Assembly: GCA_019747905.1 (NCBI GenBank)
Contig: JAIEQG010000027.1
Span: 1 to 64,000 of the forward strand
Source: Burkholderiales bacterium
GTDB taxonomy: Bacteria; Pseudomonadota; Gammaproteobacteria; Burkholderiales; Ga0077523
Direction: 5' to 3'
DNA: 64,000 bases
Below the pieces are notes generated by a model. That model was not told the DNA's origin. It saw nothing but the letters and a program-made list of their open reading frames with translations, and searched no databases. Below are positions 8,988 through 17,842 of this stretch, one piece after another. Position numbers and translations under genes: made by a program. The number at the start of each line of letters is the position of its first letter. Position 1 is the first letter of the stretch.

Positions 8988-9691
8988 TTGCCGGGGTAGG
9001 TGATCTTGGTGACGGTCGAGTCGAAGGCGGTACCGTCCTTCTCCACGATGCGAATGCGTACCGGCAGTCGATGATGGTCGAGTGCCAGCCAGAATTCGAA
9101 GCCGCGCTTGTCGTCGCCTTTCTGCACCTTGCGAAAATGCAGCGTGTCGAGCTCGCCCAGATCGGTTTCGATCTTCTCGCGTCCGACCAGGGCAAGTTCG
9201 TATTCCTGCAGCTTGCGCCCGTCGGTCACGTTGACCTTGAAGGTCTCGGACTTCGGCGGTTCGGTGAACAGGAACGCGTAGGCGAGGGTGGCCTGGTCGA
9301 GCGTGCCCGCCGTGAGCGGCACCTTCTCGATGTCGCCGCCCTCGTCCATGGTGAGCTCGCCCTTTTCCCAATCGAACGACGCGGCGTTCGGCGCCTTCCC
9401 GGTACGCGATTGCTTGAACGACAGGGGGCGCAGGCCGCGCTCCGTGATGAGGCCGCGGCTCTCGCGCTTTTCGTCCATCTTCTTCAGCGCCCGCGCGATG
9501 CCGACAGTGCGGGCTTCCGTGTTGACCGTGTACGTCTTGCCGTCGTGTTCGAACGTGTCGCGGCCGGCGCCGACAGTGAAGCCCTTTGCCTCCACCGATA
9601 CGTCCATCTCGACGCGGGTTGGAATGCCGGCGGCGTGGGCCGAGAAGCCCACGGCTGCCAGCGCCAGAAGTGCGAGACGGATCATCTTCAT
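8984..9691 (-). CDS. DUF3108 exported protein
   Basis: A 235-residue protein with a signal peptide (MKMIRLALLALAAVGFSAHA, cleavage about residue 20) and a DUF3108 domain, a beta-rich fold of unknown function in the periplasm or outer envelope. Visible family-like features are the repeated beta-strands and the closing RLPVRIRIVEKDG. It is overlapped by 4 bp at both ends, with purN upstream and rsmB downstream, so it is translated as part of that operon. The purN-DUF3108-rsmB order is common in betaproteobacteria, but no role is established. Confidence 0.85.
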   Translation of the reverse strand: MKMIRLALLALAAVGFSAHAAGIPTRVEMDVSVEAKGFTVGAGRDTFEHDGKTYTVNTEARTVGIARALKKMDEKRESRGLITERGLRPLSFKQSRTGKAPNAASFDWEKGELTMDEGGDIEKVPLTAGTLDQATLAYAFLFTEPPKSETFKVNVTDGRKLQEYELALVGREKIETDLGELDTLHFRKVQKGDDKRGFEFWLALDHHRLPVRIRIVEKDGTAFDSTVTKITYPGK

Positions 9692-10317
9692 GCGGCCTCC
9701 GGTGCGCGCAACGCGGCCAGGGGTTCGACGGGCGCATCGACTCGCACGCGCATGCCATCGATCGTGAGACGGCCTTCGAGGAACCACCGCACCGCGGCGG
9801 GAAACACGCGGTGCTCCTGTTTCAGGACACGTGCGGCGAGTGTGGCTTCGTCGTCTCCGGCGAGCACCGGCACGGCTGCCTGCGCGATGATCGGGCCGTG
9901 ATCGAGCGCCGCCGTGACGAAGTGAACCGTGCAGCCGTGGAGCTTCACGCCCGCTTCGAGGGCGCGGCGATGGGTGTCGAGCCCCGTGAATGCCGGCAGC
10001 AGCGACGGATGGATGTTGATGAGGCGCTGCGCGTAGCGTTCCACGAATCCTGCCGTGAGGATGCGCATGAAGCCGGCCAGTACCACCAGGTCCGGCTGGA
10101 AGGAATCGATCGCGCTCGCCAACGCGGCGTCGAACGCGTCGCGGCCCGAGTATTGCCGATGGTCGATGACCGCGGTCGCAGCACCGTGCGCGCGGGCGAT
10201 CGCGAGTCCGCCCGCATCGGGCTGATTCGAAATCACGGCGGCCACGGGCAAGCCGGCTTCGAGCAGCGCCTTGAGATTGCTGCCGCGTCCGGAGATCAGG
10301 ACGACGATTCGTTTCAT
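9688..10317 (-). CDS. purN: Phosphoribosylglycinamide formyltransferase
   Basis: A 209-residue GAR transformylase for the third step of de novo purine synthesis, using 10-formyltetrahydrofolate. It has the phosphate-binding loop SGRGSNLKALLEAG, the folate site INIHPSLLPAFTGLDTHRRALE with its catalytic Asn and His, and HFVTAALDHGPII with the catalytic Asp. Length is typical. The stop overlaps the DUF3108 start by 4 bp. purM lies 89 bp upstream, separated by a copy of the dispersed repeat. Confidence 0.96.
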   Translation of the reverse strand: MKRIVVLISGRGSNLKALLEAGLPVAAVISNQPDAGGLAIARAHGAATAVIDHRQYSGRDAFDAALASAIDSFQPDLVVLAGFMRILTAGFVERYAQRLINIHPSLLPAFTGLDTHRRALEAGVKLHGCTVHFVTAALDHGPIIAQAAVPVLAGDDEATLAARVLKQEHRVFPAAVRWFLEGRLTIDGMRVRVDAPVEPLAALRAPEAA

Positions 10318-10319
10318 GT

Positions 10320-10395
10320 CAACGTCGCCGGACGCCCTGAGGCGCTGACGCGCTCCCTTGGGGAGGCAGCGGCCACGGGGAGCGTGGGGGCCGTT
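10320..10395. repeat. Dispersed intergenic repeat, copy 2
   Basis: Blocks GCTGACGCGCTCCCTTGGGG, GGCAGCGGCCACGGGGAGCG and GTGGGGGCCGT match copies 1 and 3 in order and spacing. This copy fills the gap between the purM stop and the purN start, where it could act as a processing or attenuation element. Confidence 0.7.
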
Positions 10396-10406
10396 CCATC
10401 ATGGTG

Positions 10407-11453
10407 CTAGACGACAATCGTCGCTGCTTCGTCGGCTGCACGCGGCGCAATCTCGCCCGCGAGCCAGGCCCGTTCGCCGGCGGCGCACAGGCTCTCGATG
10501 GCGATCCCGGCGTGCTCGCGAGCCACCACGAGCACCATGCCGATGCCGCAGTTGAATACGCGGTGCATCTCGGCATCGGCGACCTTGCCGTGCGCCTGCA
10601 ACCAGGCGAACACCGGCGGCAAGGTCCACGAGTCGCGTCGGATGACGGCCTTCACGGCATCGGGCAGCACGCGCGGCACGTTCTCCACGATGCCACCGCC
10701 GGTGATGTGCGCGATGCCCTTCACGGGAACTTTGGCGAGCAGTTGCAGTACAGGTTTCACGTAGATGCGCGTCGGGGCCAGCAATACCTCCCCTAACGAG
10801 CGGCTGTGGAAATCCGCTGACAGGTCGGCACGACCCACTTCGACGATCCGACGCACCAGCGAGTAGCCGTTGCTGTGCGGCCCGCTCGAAGCGAGAGCGA
10901 CGACCGCGTCGCCGGTGACGATGGTGCGGCCGTCGATGATGGCGGATTTCTCCACCGCGCCCACCGCGAAGCCGGCGAGGTCGTATTCGCCGTCCGGATA
11001 CATGCCGGGCATCTCGGCCGTTTCGCCGCCGATCAACGCGCAGCCAGCCTGCCGGCAACCCTCGGCGATGCCGCTCACGACCGCTGCCGCGGTGTCGACG
11101 TGCAGCTTGCCGCACGCGAAGTAATCCAGGAAGAAGAGCGGCTCGGCACCCTGCACCAGGATGTCGTTCACGCTCATCGCCACCAGATCGATGCCGACGG
11201 TGTCGTGGCGATCCAGGTGGAACGCGAGCTTCAACTTGGTGCCCACGCCGTCCGTGCCCGACACCAGCACCGGTTCGCGGTAACGCTTCGGGACTTCGAA
11301 CAGCGCACCGAAACCGCCGATGCCGGCGAGCACGCCTTCGCGCAGCGTGGTACGGGCGAGCGGCTTGATGCGTTCGACCAGGGCGTCGCCGGCGTCGATG
11401 TCGACACCGGCGTCGCGATAGGAAAGTCCGGTTGCGGGGCGGTCGGGAGTCAC
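10407..11453 (-). CDS. purM: Phosphoribosylformylglycinamidine cyclo-ligase
   Basis: A 348-residue AIR synthetase, the fifth step of purine synthesis, ATP-dependent. Diagnostic motifs are [14 protein letters not shown] at the N-terminus, [15 protein letters not shown], the [25 protein letters not shown] block, [11 protein letters not shown] and [16 protein letters not shown]. The start is GTG 11453; no ATG occurs nearby and the length matches the family. It is divergent from hda across 98 bp. Confidence 0.95.
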   Translation of the reverse strand: MTPDRPATGLSYRDAGVDIDAGDALVERIKPLARTTLREGVLAGIGGFGALFEVPKRYREPVLVSGTDGVGTKLKLAFHLDRHDTVGIDLVAMSVNDILVQGAEPLFFLDYFACGKLHVDTAAAVVSGIAEGCRQAGCALIGGETAEMPGMYPDGEYDLAGFAVGAVEKSAIIDGRTIVTGDAVVALASSGPHSNGYSLVRRIVEVGRADLSADFHSRSLGEVLLAPTRIYVKPVLQLLAKVPVKGIAHITGGGIVENVPRVLPDAVKAVIRRDSWTLPPVFAWLQAHGKVADAEMHRVFNCGIGMVLVVAREHAGIAIESLCAAGERAWLAGEIAPRAADEAATIVV

Positions 11454-11538
11454 GTCGGGCGAGGCGGGAAGAGGAAAGAAAGAGCGATCGATCAGACTGC
11501 AGATTCTAACCGATCGATCCTCGCGGCAGCCTCGTTTG

Positions 11539-11544
11539 TATAAT
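11539..11544 (+). promoter_or_regulatory. Consensus -10 box directly before hda
   Basis: A perfect TATAAT ends 7 bp before the hda ATG, with no convincing -35 hexamer and no ribosome site in between. If used, transcription would start at or next to the ATG, making a leaderless hda mRNA. Confidence 0.45.
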
Positions 11545-11551
11545 CCATCGG

Positions 11552-12244
11552 ATGAAGCAACTCGCCTTGGGCCTCGCCGATCCGCCCGCACCCGGCTTCG
11601 ACAATTTCGTCGCAGGTCGCAATGCGGAGCTGCTGGATGCGTTGCGGGCGCAGTGCGAGCCCGATTCGTCCGAGCGCATGGTCTATTGCTGGGGCGAGGC
11701 GGGCTGCGGCCGCACCCACCTCCTGCAGGCGGCGGCCGCGCATGCGTCGGCGCTGGGGCGGCAGGCGTTGTGGTTTCCCGAGGCAAGTGGCGATGGTTCG
11801 GCGCTCGTTCTGGTCGACGACGTGGAGCGGCTCGATGGCACGGCCCAGATTCGTCTGTTCGGCCTCTACAACGAACTGCGCGACAGCGGCGGTTGCCTGC
11901 TGGCCGCGGGCAACGCGGCACCTGCGCAGCTGCCGCTGCGTGCGGATCTCATCACCCGGCTCGCCTGGGGGCTCGTATACCAGGTGCATGCGCTGACCGA
12001 CGGCGAGAAGATCGCAGCGCTCGAGCGCCACGCTCGGGCGCGAGGTTTGCGTCTGCCTGCAGAAGTCTCGGCATACTTGTTGCGCCACGGACGGCGCGAC
12101 CTCCGTTCCCTCATGGCTACACTCGATGCGCTCGATCGGTATTCGCTCGAGACCAAGCGTGCGATCACCCTGCCGCTGTTGCGCGATCTATTGCACGATA
12201 CCGAGACGCCGCTCACCGATTCGTTCCAGGAAAGCACCTCTTGA
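11552..12244 (+). CDS. hda: DnaA-homologous regulator Hda
   Basis: A 230-residue protein homologous to the AAA+ domain of DnaA. With the DNA-loaded sliding clamp it promotes hydrolysis of DnaA-bound ATP and so limits re-initiation of replication. It begins with a clamp-binding-like peptide (KQLALGL). The Walker A region reads [13 protein letters not shown] with Arg in place of Lys. Walker B ([10 protein letters not shown]) and a C-terminal helical lid are present. The stop overlaps the next gene's TTG start. There is no visible Shine-Dalgarno sequence. Confidence 0.88.
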   Translation: MKQLALGLADPPAPGFDNFVAGRNAELLDALRAQCEPDSSERMVYCWGEAGCGRTHLLQAAAAHASALGRQALWFPEASGDGSALVLVDDVERLDGTAQIRLFGLYNELRDSGGCLLAAGNAAPAQLPLRADLITRLAWGLVYQVHALTDGEKIAALERHARARGLRLPAEVSAYLLRHGRRDLRSLMATLDALDRYSLETKRAITLPLLRDLLHDTETPLTDSFQESTS

Positions 12245-12900
12245 AGCTCGCACTTTTCGATCTCGACAACACCCTGCTCGCCGGCGACAGTGATTTCGAG
12301 TGGGCGCAGTTCCTGATCGAACAAGGGGTGCTCGATCGCGAATTGTTCGAGGCGCGCAACCAGCATTTCTACGACCAGTATCGCGCCGGCACTCTGGATA
12401 TCCACGAGTTCCTGGATTTCCAGCTGAAGCCGCTGGCACGACATCCGCGCGAACAGCTCGAGAAGTGGCATCGCGACTACATGCAGCGCAAGATCATGCC
12501 GATGATCACGCAGAAGGCGCGCGACCTCGTGGAAAGTCACGCGGGCGATGCGCGCGTGGTCGTCACCGCCACCAACAGTTTCGTCACGTGGCCGATCGCG
12601 CGCGAGTTCGGCATCGAGAACCTCGTGGCCACGGACCCGGAGGAACGTCCCGACGGTGAATTCACCGGCGGCGTCCACGGTGTTCCCGCCTTCCGGGAGG
12701 GCAAGGTCACGCGCATGGAATCCTGGCTTGCCGGGCTCGGGCTCACCTGGGGCTCCTTCGAGGAAACCTGGTTCTACAGCGATTCGCTGAACGACCTGCC
12801 CCTGCTCAGCAAGGCGACCCATCCGGTGGCCGTGGACCCGGACGAAACGCTGAAGGAGCACGCCGTCGCCAACGGGTGGATGGTGATCAGCCTGCGATAG
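12241..12900 (+). CDS. HAD subfamily IB phosphatase (SerB/CicA-like)
   Basis: A 219-residue haloacid dehalogenase hydrolase. Motif I is FDLDNTLLAGDSDFEW with the nucleophilic Asp, motif II is VTATNSF, and the metal-binding motif is YSDSLNDLPLL. This form is annotated as subfamily IB hydrolase, close to phosphoserine phosphatase, but its substrate is not known. The start is TTG at 12241 overlapping the hda stop (TTGA), which puts motif I at residues 5-20 as expected. It lies between hda and pcnB, a conserved order in betaproteobacteria. Confidence 0.88.
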   Translation: MKLALFDLDNTLLAGDSDFEWAQFLIEQGVLDRELFEARNQHFYDQYRAGTLDIHEFLDFQLKPLARHPREQLEKWHRDYMQRKIMPMITQKARDLVESHAGDARVVVTATNSFVTWPIAREFGIENLVATDPEERPDGEFTGGVHGVPAFREGKVTRMESWLAGLGLTWGSFEETWFYSDSLNDLPLLSKATHPVAVDPDETLKEHAVANGWMVISLR

Positions 12901-12986
12901 CCAGGACGCACGGCGGCTGCGGCCCGCCGTGTATACTCCGCTGCTTGGTGAATCGGCCCCGCGGCTGCTCACGGCGCGCGTCGTCA

Positions 12987-14396
12987 ATGATCAAGAAGCT
13001 GCTCGACAAAGTGTTTTCCCGCGGCGCCCGCGGTGGCGCCGGGAAGACGGGCCGGGCCGGCGGTGAACCCCTGACCATCCGAGTCGACAAGCACGGCGTC
13101 GAGCGGAACCGGATCAGCTCCTGTGCGCGGCGCGTCACGGAAAGCCTGCAGGCCAAGGGCTACCGGGCCTACGTGGTAGGCGGTGCCGTGCGCGACCTGT
13201 TGCTCGACCTCGAGCCGAAGGACTTCGATGTGGCGACCGACGCCACGCCCGAAGAGGTGCAGGGTGCGTTTCGTCGCTCGCGCGTAATCGGGCGGCGCTT
13301 TCGCATCGTGCACTGCATGTGCGGGCAGGACACGATCGAGGTCTCGACGTTCCGGGCACTCCAGGGCGGCGGCGACGACGATCAGGTGAAGGACGAACAC
13401 GGCCGGCTGCTGCGCGACAACGTCTTCGGGTCCCAGGCCGAGGATGCGCTGCGCCGCGATTTCACCGTCAACGCGCTCTACTACGACCCCAGCACCGAGG
13501 AGATCCTCGACTACTGCGGCGGGGTGAAGGATCTCGAGGCGCGGGTCCTGCGCATGATCGGCGACCCGCGCGAGCGCTACCGGGAAGATCCCGTTCGCAT
13601 GTTGCGGGCGGTGCGGTTGTCCGCGAAGCTCGGCCTTACCATCGAACGCGGTACGCGAGCGCCCATCGCCGAAATGGCGCCGTTGCTGCAGAACGTGCCG
13701 GCCGCGCGCCTGTTCGAAGAGATGCTGAAGCTGCTGCTGTCCGGTCATGCGGTGGAGTGCGTGGTGCGCTTGCGCGAACAGGGCCTGCATCACGGGCTGC
13801 TGCCGATGCTCGACGTGATCCTCGAGCAGCCCCTGGGCGAGCGCTTCGTGATGCTGGCGTTGCAGCGTACCGACGAGCGGATCCTCCAGGACAAGACCGT
13901 GTCGCCGGCCTTCCTGTTCGCTGCCCTGCTGTGGCACGAGGTGCTGGCGGCGTGGAAGGTGACGCAGGATCGCGGGGTGCCGCCGATTCCGGCGCTGCAC
14001 GAGGCGATGGATGAAGTGCTGTCGGTGCAGGCCGAGAAGATCTCGATTCCGCGGCGGTTCGGTACCGACATGAAGGAGATCTGGCTGCTGCAATCGCGCT
14101 TCACCCAGCGTTCGGGCAAACGTCCCTGGCGCGTGCTCGAGCATCCCAAGTTCCGCGCCGGCTACGACTTTCTGCTGCTCCGCTGCGAAAGCGGGGAACT
14201 CGACGCGGAAGTGGGGGATTGGTGGACCCGCTTCCAGGACGCTTCGCACGAAGAGCGCGAGCGCATGCTGCTGGCGCCTGAACAGGGCGCGGGCACGGGG
14301 CGCAAGCGGCGGCGCCGCCGCCGCGGCAAGCGCGCGGACGGCGACGAGGCGACGGGGTCGTCGCCCGACGAGCACTCGGCAGACTCCGAACCGTGA
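12987..14396 (+). CDS. pcnB: Poly(A) polymerase I
   Basis: A 469-residue class II nucleotidyltransferase that adds 3' poly(A) tails and so promotes RNA decay. The catalytic head has VGGAVRDLLLDLEPKDFDVATDA with the GG and DxD metal site (about residues 62-85), then the RRDFTVNALYYDP block and the RYREDPVRMLRAVR motif. The C-terminus is a basic, low-complexity tail (a run of eight basic residues, then acidic), as usual for PcnB and thought to contact RNA or partners. A TATACT box lies at 12932-12937. The gene is followed after 16 bp by the kinase gene. Confidence 0.94.
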   Translation: MIKKLLDKVFSRGARGGAGKTGRAGGEPLTIRVDKHGVERNRISSCARRVTESLQAKGYRAYVVGGAVRDLLLDLEPKDFDVATDATPEEVQGAFRRSRVIGRRFRIVHCMCGQDTIEVSTFRALQGGGDDDQVKDEHGRLLRDNVFGSQAEDALRRDFTVNALYYDPSTEEILDYCGGVKDLEARVLRMIGDPRERYREDPVRMLRAVRLSAKLGLTIERGTRAPIAEMAPLLQNVPAARLFEEMLKLLLSGHAVECVVRLREQGLHHGLLPMLDVILEQPLGERFVMLALQRTDERILQDKTVSPAFLFAALLWHEVLAAWKVTQDRGVPPIPALHEAMDEVLSVQAEKISIPRRFGTDMKEIWLLQSRFTQRSGKRPWRVLEHPKFRAGYDFLLLRCESGELDAEVGDWWTRFQDASHEERERMLLAPEQGAGTGRKRRRRRRGKRADGDEATGSSPDEHSADSEP

Positions 14397-14412
14397 TCGG
14401 AGGGCTGCACCC

Positions 14413-15069
14413 ATGACGGGCGCGGCGTCGCTGCCCGAACGCCTGCGCTACATCGCCGTCGAAGGTCCGATCGGCGCGGGCAAGACCAGTCTCGCGCGCA
14501 AACTGGCCGAGGCAGTCGGCGCCGAACTGATGCTGGAGGATCCGGACACCAATCCGTTCCTGCCGCTGTTCTATGACGACCCGGAACGGCACGCGCTCGC
14601 GACTCAGCTCTTCTTCCTGTTCCAGCGCACCGACCAGGTGCGCACGTTGCGCCAGACCGACCTGTTCCGACGCGTCACGGTGGCGGATTTCTGTTTCGAG
14701 AAGGACACGTTGTTCGCGCGACTGACCCTCGCCGACGACGAATTCGAGCTCTACCAGAAGATCCACGCGCACCTGGCACCCCAGGCGCCGACGCCCGACC
14801 TGGTGATCTATCTGCAGGCTTCGCCCAGGGTGCTGGCAGAGCGCGTGAAGCGGCGCGGGATCGCGTACGAGCGCGGGGTGACCGACGGCTACCTCGCGCG
14901 CCTGGCCGAGACCTACAGCCGGTTCTTCCACGACTATGCGGCGGCCCCGGTGCTGGTGGTCAACAGCGAACGCCTCAACTTTGTTGATAGGGCCGAAGAT
15001 TTTGCGTTACTGTTGCGCCGCATCACGGAGATGCGGGGCCGCCGCGAATTCTTCAACATCGGCGGCTGA
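14413..15069 (+). CDS. Deoxynucleoside kinase (dAK/dGK/dCK family)
   Basis: A 218-residue P-loop kinase with VEGPIGAGKTSLARKLAE at residues 15-32, a lid-type segment RVKRRGIAYE and the helix that binds substrate around FQRTDQV. The family phosphorylates deoxyadenosine, deoxyguanosine or deoxycytidine in salvage; the specificity is not readable here. In many betaproteobacteria folK lies between pcnB and this kinase; here it is absent. panB follows after 22 bp. Confidence 0.85.
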   Translation: MTGAASLPERLRYIAVEGPIGAGKTSLARKLAEAVGAELMLEDPDTNPFLPLFYDDPERHALATQLFFLFQRTDQVRTLRQTDLFRRVTVADFCFEKDTLFARLTLADDEFELYQKIHAHLAPQAPTPDLVIYLQASPRVLAERVKRRGIAYERGVTDGYLARLAETYSRFFHDYAAAPVLVVNSERLNFVDRAEDFALLLRRITEMRGRREFFNIGG

Positions 15070-15091
15070 CGCTTTCAAGCGGAGAGAACGG

Positions 15092-15922
15092 ATGTACACA
15101 AGTCCGTCGGCAGACAAGGCAAAACCTGCGGGGCGAGTCACCCTGGCGACCATCCAGAAGATGACCCAGGCGCGCGAGCCCATCACGATGGTAGCCTGCT
15201 ACGACGCCACCGCAGCGTCGGTCGTGGAAAACGCCGGGGTCGAGATCATCCTGGTCGGCGACTCGCTCGGCATGCTCGTGCAGGGGGGGGATTCCACGCT
15301 GTCGGTCAGCATCGACGACGCGGTCTACCACACCCGCTGCGTTGCGCGCGGCGCCAAGCGGGCGATCGTGCTGGGAGACATGCCCTTCGGCAGCTACCAG
15401 GGCAGCCCGCAGCAGGCGTTCGAGAACGCCGCGAAGCTGATGGCCGCCGGGGCGCACATGATCAAGCTGGAAGGCGGTGCGGTGATGGCGCCGACCGTCG
15501 AGTTTCTCTCGGCGCGCGGCATCCCGGTGTGCGGTCACCTGGGCCTCACGCCGCAGGCGGTGAATGCGCTTGGAGGCTTCAAGGTACAGGGCAAGACCGA
15601 CGCGGCCGCGCAGCGCGTGATCGAAGATGCCAAGGCGATCGAGGCCGCGGGCGCCGTGATGATCGTGTTCGAAGCGATTCCCACCGCGCTCGGCAAGGCC
15701 GTGACCGAAGCGCTGTCAATTCCGACCATCGGCATCGGTGCCGGGCCCGATTGTTCCGGCCAGATACTGCTGCTCTACGACATGATCGACTTCTTCCCGG
15801 GCCGCAAGGCGAAGTTCGTGAAGAACTTCATGGCCGGTGCAGGCAGCATCCAGGAGGCGGTCGAGAATTTCGTGCGTGAGGTGAAGGAACGCACGTTCCC
15901 CAGTCCGGAATACTGTTACTGA
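15092..15922 (+). CDS. panB: 3-methyl-2-oxobutanoate hydroxymethyltransferase
   Basis: A 276-residue ketopantoate hydroxymethyltransferase, the first committed step of pantothenate synthesis, using methylenetetrahydrofolate and Mg2+. Diagnostic motifs are MVACYDATAASVVENAG, LVGDSLGMLVQG with the metal-binding Asp, DMPFGSYQ, HLGLTPQ and TIGIGAGPDCSGQILL. A GGAGAG ribosome site precedes the ATG. It is followed by panC. Confidence 0.96.
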   Translation: MYTSPSADKAKPAGRVTLATIQKMTQAREPITMVACYDATAASVVENAGVEIILVGDSLGMLVQGGDSTLSVSIDDAVYHTRCVARGAKRAIVLGDMPFGSYQGSPQQAFENAAKLMAAGAHMIKLEGGAVMAPTVEFLSARGIPVCGHLGLTPQAVNALGGFKVQGKTDAAAQRVIEDAKAIEAAGAVMIVFEAIPTALGKAVTEALSIPTIGIGAGPDCSGQILLLYDMIDFFPGRKAKFVKNFMAGAGSIQEAVENFVREVKERTFPSPEYCY

Positions 15923-15949
15923 CGCGGTCGCGTCGGGGCCTGGCCTGCC

Positions 15950-16786
15950 ATGGAGATCATCCGGACCATACCCGAGTTGCGTGCCCGCCTGCAGCGCGAA
16001 CCGAACATCGCGTTGGTCCCCACCATGGGCAACATCCACGACGGGCATCTGAGCCTGGTGCGCATCGGGCTCAAGCGGGCGCCGTTCGTGGTGACCAGCA
16101 TCTTCGTGAACCGCCTGCAGTTCATCCAGGGTGAGGACTTCGACAAGTACCCGCGCACCTTCGAGGACGATTGCGAGAAGCTCGCGGCGGCCGGCAACAG
16201 CGTGGTGTTCGCGCCGGACGAAGCGCAGATGTATCCCGAACGCCAGGTCTTCATCGTCGAGCCGCCCGCCATCGCCAACAAGCTGGAGGGCCGTTTCCGT
16301 CCCGGGCATTTCCGCGGGGTGTCCACGGTCGTGCTGAAGCTCTTCAACATGGTGCAGCCGCAGCTCGCGGTCTTCGGCAAGAAGGACTACCAGCAGCTCT
16401 CCATCGTTCGGCATATGGTCGATCAGCTCGCGTTGCCGCTTTCCATCATTCCCGCGGAGACGGTACGCGCCGAGGACGGGCTCGCGTTGTCGTCGCGCAA
16501 TCGCTACCTGAGTCCCGAGGAGCGCATCGAGGCGCCGCGCCTCAACGAAGCCCTTGTGCAGGTGAAGCAGGCGGTCGAATCGGGCGATCGCAATTTCGAA
16601 GCGCTGGAGTTCGCCGCCGATGCGTTGCTCGCGCGCCATCGCTGGCACGTGGACTACGTCGTGGTGCGCAGTCGCCGTACGCTGATGCAGCCCGACTCCG
16701 ACGAGCGCGAACTCGTCGTGCTCGGTGCCGCCCGTCTCGGGCAGACGCGGCTCATCGACAATCTCGAAATTCTCGCACCGGCCTGA
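15950..16786 (+). CDS. panC: Pantothenate synthetase
   Basis: A 278-residue pantoate-beta-alanine ligase, ATP-dependent. It has the HIGH-type signature PTMGNIHDGHLSLV, the FGKKDYQQLSIVRHMV block, and the KMSKS-like LALSSRNRYLS. With panB it makes pantothenate for CoA, joining functionally to the coaBC gene earlier in the window. The photosynthesis cluster starts 18 bp after its stop on the same strand, without an obvious terminator or promoter between them. Confidence 0.96.
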   Translation: MEIIRTIPELRARLQREPNIALVPTMGNIHDGHLSLVRIGLKRAPFVVTSIFVNRLQFIQGEDFDKYPRTFEDDCEKLAAAGNSVVFAPDEAQMYPERQVFIVEPPAIANKLEGRFRPGHFRGVSTVVLKLFNMVQPQLAVFGKKDYQQLSIVRHMVDQLALPLSIIPAETVRAEDGLALSSRNRYLSPEERIEAPRLNEALVQVKQAVESGDRNFEALEFAADALLARHRWHVDYVVVRSRRTLMQPDSDERELVVLGAARLGQTRLIDNLEILAPA

Positions 16787-16804
16787 AGAGTCGACGCGGC
16801 GCTC

Positions 16805-17842
16805 ATGACCACGACCACCGTGAGCCGCCCTGCGCCGTTTCCGTTTTCAGCCATCGTCGGCCAGGACGAGATGAAGCTCGCCCTGCTGATCGCCGCCGTG
16901 GACCAGAGCGTCGGCGGCGTTCTCGTGTTCGGCGATCGGGGCACGGGCAAGTCCACGGCCGTGCGGGCGCTCGCGGCGCTCTTGCCGCCGATGCGCGCCG
17001 TCGCCGGTTGTCCCTACGGCTGCGAGCCCGACAAGCCTGCCGGACTGTGCGAGGCTTGCCGCGGGGTCGCCAAGCCGAAGAGCGTGCAGGTGCCCGTGCC
17101 GGTGGTGGACCTGCCGCTGGGTGCCACCGAGGACCGGGTGGTCGGCGCCCTGGATCTCGAGCGTGCGTTGGCGCACGGCGTGAAGGCGTTTGAACCCGGG
17201 CTGCTGGCGCGCGCCCATCGCGGCTTCCTGTACATCGACGAGGTGAACCTGCTGGAGGATCACCTGGTCGACCTGTTGCTCGACGTCGCTGCGTCCGGCG
17301 AGAACGTGGTCGAACGCGAGGGGCTCTCGGTGCGGCATCCGGCACGCTTCGTCCTGGTGGGCAGCGGCAACCCCGAGGAGGGCGAGCTGCGCCCGCAACT
17401 GCTAGACCGCTTCGGCTTGTCGCTCGAAGTGCGCACCCCCGGCGATCTCAAGCTGCGCGTCGAAGTCGTGCGGCGTCGCGATGCTTACGACCGTGACCCC
17501 GAAGCATTCTCCGCACGCTTCAAGGCAGAGGAGTCGAAGGTACGTCGCCGGATCGTGGCGGCGCGCGAACGTCTGCCGTCCGTGGTGGTGTCCGACGCGG
17601 CACTCGAGCGTGCCGCGGATCTGTGCATGCGCCTCGGTACCGATGGGTTGCGCGGCGAGTTGACGCTGATGCGCGCCGCACGGGCCCTTGCGGCGCTCGA
17701 CGGGGACGCGACGGTGTCGGACGAGCATCTCAAGCGCGTCGCACCCTCGGCGTTGCGCCATCGCCTGCGCCGCGATCCGCTCGACGATACCGGTTCGACC
17801 ACGCGCGTCGAACGCGCGCTCGCGGAGTTGTTCGCGGCGTGA
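16805..17842 (+). CDS. bchI: Magnesium chelatase ATPase subunit I
   Basis: A 345-residue AAA+ ATPase. With BchD and BchH it inserts Mg2+ into protoporphyrin IX, the first step specific to bacteriochlorophyll. Walker A is [14 protein letters not shown] (about residues 45-58), Walker B is [14 protein letters not shown], and sensor 1 is [22 protein letters not shown] cysteine-rich insertion ([17 protein letters not shown]) follows the first motif, as in other BchI. The stop overlaps the bchD GTG start, so the two subunits are coupled. Confidence 0.96.
   Translation: MTTTTVSRPAPFPFSAIVGQDEMKLALLIAAVDQSVGGVLVFGDRGTGKSTAVRALAALLPPMRAVAGCPYGCEPDKPAGLCEACRGVAKPKSVQVPVPVVDLPLGATEDRVVGALDLERALAHGVKAFEPGLLARAHRGFLYIDEVNLLEDHLVDLLLDVAASGENVVEREGLSVRHPARFVLVGSGNPEEGELRPQLLDRFGLSLEVRTPGDLKLRVEVVRRRDAYDRDPEAFSARFKAEESKVRRRIVAARERLPSVVVSDAALERAADLCMRLGTDGLRGELTLMRAARALAALDGDATVSDEHLKRVAPSALRHRLRRDPLDDTGSTTRVERALAELFAA

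Noticed and set aside
11454-11921. Upstream extension of the purM frame
   Set aside because: It runs antisense through hda and lacks similarity to PurM; the GTG start at 11453 gives the family length.
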